DNA from: Planctomycetota bacterium
Lineage (GTDB): Bacteria > Planctomycetota > UBA1135 > UBA2386
Direction of reading: 5' to 3'
DNA: 64,000 nucleotides
NCBI GenBank assembly: GCA_020638655.1
Contig: JACKIC010000001.1
Span: forward strand, 992,001 to 1,056,000
The notes beneath the pieces were generated by a model. It worked only from the letters and a program-made list of their open reading frames with translations. It did no database searches and was not told the DNA's origin. Position numbers and translations under genes: made by a program. This document shows positions 61,194-64,000 of this stretch, one piece after another (the stretch's first letter is position 1; every line of letters starts with the position of its first letter).

Positions 61194-61805
61194 ATGCGAC
61201 TCACGACTTCCCTTCGCTCTCTCCTTCCCGTCTGTCTGCTCGCCATGGCCGCCTGCAAGGGCACCATCGATCGCCGGGTCGATCCCGACGCGCCCGATTC
61301 GGCCGGCGGCACCGCGCTGCAGAGCCAGGACATCCGCACCATGGCCGACGCCATGGCCCGCGACATCAAGGCGTCGGGCGTGCTGGCCAGCGCGCCGGCC
61401 GGGGAGCGCATCGCGTTCCACATCACCGAGATGGTCAACGAGTCGGCGACCAGCATCAACAAGTCGATCATCCTGACCAAGCTGCGCACCGAGCTGTTTC
61501 GCGCCTTCCAGGGCCGCGTGCAGATCATCGATCGCAGCGCCGACGGTCTCGACGCCGTGCGCCGCGAGCGCGAGGCCAAGCGGGCCGGCGCGGTGACCAG
61601 CAAGGAGAGCCAGCGTGGCGACGTGCTGGGCTCGGACTACGTGCTCAAGGGCCGCATCCAAGACCTGACCAAGCAGGCCGGCAACCTCAAGACCGCCTAC
61701 TACATCGTCACCTTCGAGCTCACCAACCTCGAGACCAGTGAGCTGATGTGGACCAACGACTACGAGACCAAGTTCGAGTCCGAGAAGTCGGTGATCTCCC
61801 GCTGA
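61194..61805 (+). CDS. lpoB: Penicillin-binding protein activator LpoB-like lipoprotein
   Basis: 203 residues. Lipobox LAMAAC (Cys21). LpoB core: LQSQDIRTMADAMARDI, then MVNESATSINKSIILTKLRT and RVQIIDRSADGLDAVRRERE, then LGSDYVLKGRIQDLTKQAGN and FELTNLETSELMWTNDYETK. In E. coli LpoB is an outer-membrane lipoprotein that reaches through the peptidoglycan and activates PBP1b. The ATG at 61194 is chosen for the signal peptide; it is divergent from the MoxR gene across 165 bases. It starts a cluster of envelope lipoprotein genes. Confidence 0.88.
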   Translation: MRLTTSLRSLLPVCLLAMAACKGTIDRRVDPDAPDSAGGTALQSQDIRTMADAMARDIKASGVLASAPAGERIAFHITEMVNESATSINKSIILTKLRTELFRAFQGRVQIIDRSADGLDAVRREREAKRAGAVTSKESQRGDVLGSDYVLKGRIQDLTKQAGNLKTAYYIVTFELTNLETSELMWTNDYETKFESEKSVISR

Positions 61806-61817
61806 TCGCGGCACTGC

Positions 61818-63068
61818 ATGTCCGCAAAGAACTCGATCGTGGTCAGCGGCCTGCTGCTCGCAGGCTGCGCCGTCCGCGCGCCGGAGATCCCGATGCGCAG
61901 CTTCACCGCCGGTGACATCGGGGTCGCCGCGGCGAAGGCGCGCCAGGAGGTGGACAAGGGGCCGCCCGAGAACCTCGCGCTGATGCTCAACATCCTGGCG
62001 CAGTGCGAGCAGATGCTCGGCGACCAGGACGCGGCCTGGCGGCACTTCGAGGTCGCCGGCCAGATCATGGGCAATTGGCAGACCAGCGGCAGCGAGACCT
62101 TCAACGCCGTCGTCGGCAGCGAGAGCAGCAAGACCTACAAGGGCGATCCCTACGAGAAGGCGATGAACGCCTTCTACGCCGGTGTGCACTACCTGTGGCG
62201 CGGCGAGCCCGACAACGCCCGGGCCTGCTTCAAGCGCGGCATCCTCGCCGACGCCGAGCTCGGCGAGGACAAGTTCCGCGCCGACTTCACCTTGCTCTAC
62301 TGGCTCGCCGGGCGGGCCAGCAGCCTGATGGGCAAGCAGAGCGAGGCCGACGACTTCTATCGCGAGGCCAAGGAGGCGGACGAGTTCGCGCGCGCCCACG
62401 GCTCGCGCGGCGACGGCGAGCAGCGCATCCTCGGCGACCCCGGCGCCGGCAACCTGGTGTTGTTGGTCGAATGCGGCATGGGACCCGTCAAGTACGGCGA
62501 CGGCGGTCAGGAAGAGCTGGCCCGCTTCCGCCCCGGCGACACCACCGTCAGCCGCGCGCAGGTGACCGTGGGCGGCCGCGACGTCGGCAGCACCGTGCCC
62601 CTCGTCGACCTGTACTATCAGGCCAGCACGATGGGCGGCACCGAGATGGAGGGCATCCGCAAGGGCAAGGCCGTGCTCAAGAGCGTGACGACCGTCAGCG
62701 GCGTCGTGCTGCTCGACATGGCTGCGCACGACAGCGGCAAGGGCGCGCGCGACAAGGCGATCGCGGGCGGGGCGCTGCTGTTGCTCGGCCTGCTCACCAG
62801 TACTGCCGCCGATGTGCGCCATTGGGCCACCTTGCCCGACACCGTGCAGGTGTTGACGCTCGACGTCCCACCCGGAGACCACGACCTGCACCTCGCCTTC
62901 TTCGACCGCAACGGTGCCCATCTGGGCGCGCTCGACCAGGACTGGAAGGTGAGCGTTCCGGAGGGCAGCGAGAGCTTCTACCTGTTCCGTTCCCTGCCAG
63001 GGCTCGATCGCATCGTCCCGACCGCCTCCGAGCCCGCCGCCGCACCAACCGAGAAGAAACTGCCATGA
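61818..63068 (+). CDS. COG3014-like TPR lipoprotein
   Basis: 416 residues. Lipobox LLAGC (Cys17). TPR-like helices about 40-210 (ILAQCEQMLGDQDAAWRHFE, ARACFKRGILADAELGEDKF, WLAGRASSLMGKQSEADDFY), then a beta-rich C-terminal domain with a hydrophobic Leu-rich patch (AIAGGALLLLGLLTSTAA). This family is commonly found next to lpoB and ycfL, exactly as here. Probably a periplasmic partner in peptidoglycan or outer-membrane upkeep (inference). Confidence 0.82.
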   Translation: MSAKNSIVVSGLLLAGCAVRAPEIPMRSFTAGDIGVAAAKARQEVDKGPPENLALMLNILAQCEQMLGDQDAAWRHFEVAGQIMGNWQTSGSETFNAVVGSESSKTYKGDPYEKAMNAFYAGVHYLWRGEPDNARACFKRGILADAELGEDKFRADFTLLYWLAGRASSLMGKQSEADDFYREAKEADEFARAHGSRGDGEQRILGDPGAGNLVLLVECGMGPVKYGDGGQEELARFRPGDTTVSRAQVTVGGRDVGSTVPLVDLYYQASTMGGTEMEGIRKGKAVLKSVTTVSGVVLLDMAAHDSGKGARDKAIAGGALLLLGLLTSTAADVRHWATLPDTVQVLTLDVPPGDHDLHLAFFDRNGAHLGALDQDWKVSVPEGSESFYLFRSLPGLDRIVPTASEPAAAPTEKKLP

Positions 63069-63463
63069 AACCCGCCCTTGCCATCGCCTTCTGCGCCGCC
63101 TGGTTCGCCAGCTGCAGCACCGCTCCGTATCCCGCCTATGCGATCGAGGACGACGCCGAGCAGATCGCCAGCGTCGTCGTCGCCGACGCCGCCCTGCAGG
63201 ACGTGATCCGCGTCGGTCGCGCCCAGGTGTCTCGTTTGCAGACTGGCGAACTGAAGGTGATCGTGCCGGTGCGCAATATCGACGATGAGCCGATCCAGGT
63301 GCTCGCCCAGATCACCTTCCGCGACGAGCAACGGCAGTCGGTCGGTGACACCTCGAACCGGCAGGTGCAGATCATCCCGGCCGGTTTCACCGTCGACCTG
63401 ATGTGGACTTCGTTGAGCAAGGACGCCGCCGACTACGTGGTGCGTCTGGGCTGGAACAAATAG
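63065..63463 (+). CDS. YcfL-like (DUF1425) lipoprotein
   Basis: 132 residues. Lipobox WFASC (Cys17); the ATG at 63065 overlaps the stop of the previous gene (ATGA). A single beta-sandwich domain of about 100 residues: LKVIVPVRNIDDEPIQVLAQ, ITFRDEQRQSVGDTSNRQVQ, QIIPAGFTVDLMWTSLSKDA. YcfL accompanies lpoB in E. coli; the shared neighbourhood strengthens both calls. Function unproven. Confidence 0.82.
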   Translation: MKPALAIAFCAAWFASCSTAPYPAYAIEDDAEQIASVVVADAALQDVIRVGRAQVSRLQTGELKVIVPVRNIDDEPIQVLAQITFRDEQRQSVGDTSNRQVQIIPAGFTVDLMWTSLSKDAADYVVRLGWNK

Positions 63464-63472
63464 GGGGTAGCC

Positions 63473-63925
63473 ATGTCACGCTCTTTCTTCCTGTTGATCC
63501 CGATCGCGCTCTGCGCCTGCGCCGCGCCGCGCTACGCCGAACCGGTGCAGCCGGTGGCGCACGCGATCGAGCGGCCCGCGCCGGTGCCGGCCCGCAGCGA
63601 ACAGCGCATCGCGCCGAGCCAGGCCGACAGCGAGGCGACTCGCGCCTGGTTCGATCAGGAGATCGAGCGGGCGCGCTACGTGCCCCCGCCCCCGCCGCCG
63701 CCGCCGGTCGAGACCCGCATCGTCTACGAGCGCGTGCCGTACGACGACCGCTACTACACGCCCGACTGCCGCTACGACGACCGCTGCGAGACGACCCGCT
63801 TCCCGGTCAACACCGCGGTCGGCGCGGGCCTGGGCGCGATCATCGGCCACCAGTCGGGTCACCGCGACGAAGGCGCTGCGATCGGCGCCGGCATCGGCCT
63901 GCTGTTCGACCTCGCGCGCTGGTGA
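63473..63925 (+). CDS. Lipoprotein with proline run and glycine-zipper end
   Basis: 150 residues. Lipobox ALCAC (Cys16). Charged region (residues 30-66), then a run of nine Pro (PPPPPPPPP), a Tyr/Asp-rich segment (YERVPYDDRYYTPDCRYDDR) and a C-terminal Gly-zipper-like stretch NTAVGAGLGAIIGHQSGHRD, repeated as GAAIGAGIGLLFDLARW. Glycine zippers pack helices in membranes (e.g. SmpA/OmpA-linked lipoproteins). Fourth gene of the lpoB cluster, nine bases after the ycfL-like gene. Confidence 0.72.
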   Translation: MSRSFFLLIPIALCACAAPRYAEPVQPVAHAIERPAPVPARSEQRIAPSQADSEATRAWFDQEIERARYVPPPPPPPPVETRIVYERVPYDDRYYTPDCRYDDRCETTRFPVNTAVGAGLGAIIGHQSGHRDEGAAIGAGIGLLFDLARW

Positions 63926-63955
63926 CGCTCCGCGGCGCCGGATACGTTCGGCGCC

Positions 63956-64000
63956 GTGCACAAGTCGACCGTCGCGACCTTCTTCGCCAAGGGGCACCTG
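63956..64000 (+). CDS. Possible start of the next gene (3' truncated)
   Basis: A GTG at 63956 opens a frame of 15 codons to the window edge (MHKSTVATFFAKGHL). The composition is normal for a coding start, but the fragment is too short to identify. It could also be an intergenic frame. Confidence 0.3.
   Translation, partial: MHKSTVATFFAKGHL

Overview
The window is a GC-rich bacterial chromosome segment. It is densely packed with about 50 protein genes and one tRNA, with no insertion sequence, phage or CRISPR array. The gene content suggests a Planctomycetota-like organism (inference). It includes two transmembrane Ser/Thr kinases with TPR tails, three ECF sigma factors, a BlaI/M56 pair, a membrane-anchored alpha-2-macroglobulin, secreted beta-helix and carboxypeptidase-regulatory-like proteins, and many small lipoproteins. 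Flagellin, PilT, outer-membrane barrel and LpoB-type genes show a motile, diderm, piliated cell. GTG and TTG starts and 4-bp stop/start overlaps are common.

Layout. 1-3900: a truncated secreted beta-helix protein, an anchored beta-sandwich protein and a lone flagellin. 3915-10228: an alpha-2-macroglobulin with a transmembrane N-terminus in an operon with an ECF sigma factor, then divergent tandem small lipoproteins. 10268-22007: OsmC, a DjlA-like J-protein, a giant anchored repeat protein, an ECF sigma factor tail-to-tail with a Ser/Thr kinase, an EamA permease with a binding lipoprotein, and an unknown protein. 22008-22574: a candidate small RNA with an intrinsic terminator, tRNA-Asp with promoter and terminator hairpin, and an 18-bp triple repeat. 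22575-29599: a second kinase/sigma tail-to-tail pair, ppk1 and pilT. 29656-36429: a DUF5916-type outer-membrane protein, a secreted protein, and a BlaI-M56-coiled-coil module with twin operators. 36439-42918: a PlsC/OlsB fusion acyltransferase and a glcDEF-TPR operon. 43027-48264: unknown, M19 dipeptidase, phosphoesterase and small secreted or lipoproteins. 48371-56934: an operon of cyclodeaminase, gpmI, M28 peptidase, a large lipoprotein, a double retropepsin lipoprotein and a degenerate histidine-kinase-like protein. 56939-61028: MoxR-DUF58-transglutaminase. 61194-63925: an lpoB-COG3014-ycfL lipoprotein cluster.

How the genes work together. Much of the window concerns envelope sensing and maintenance. 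The sigma/alpha-2-macroglobulin operon looks like a membrane-spanning protease-trap sensor coupled to transcription (inference). The BlaI/M56 unit is probably autoregulated and lacks any beta-lactam sensor. The kinase/sigma pairs suggest phosphorylation-controlled transcription. Central metabolism is represented by glycolate oxidation (glcDEF), glycolysis (gpmI), one-carbon metabolism (cyclodeaminase) and polyphosphate (ppk1).
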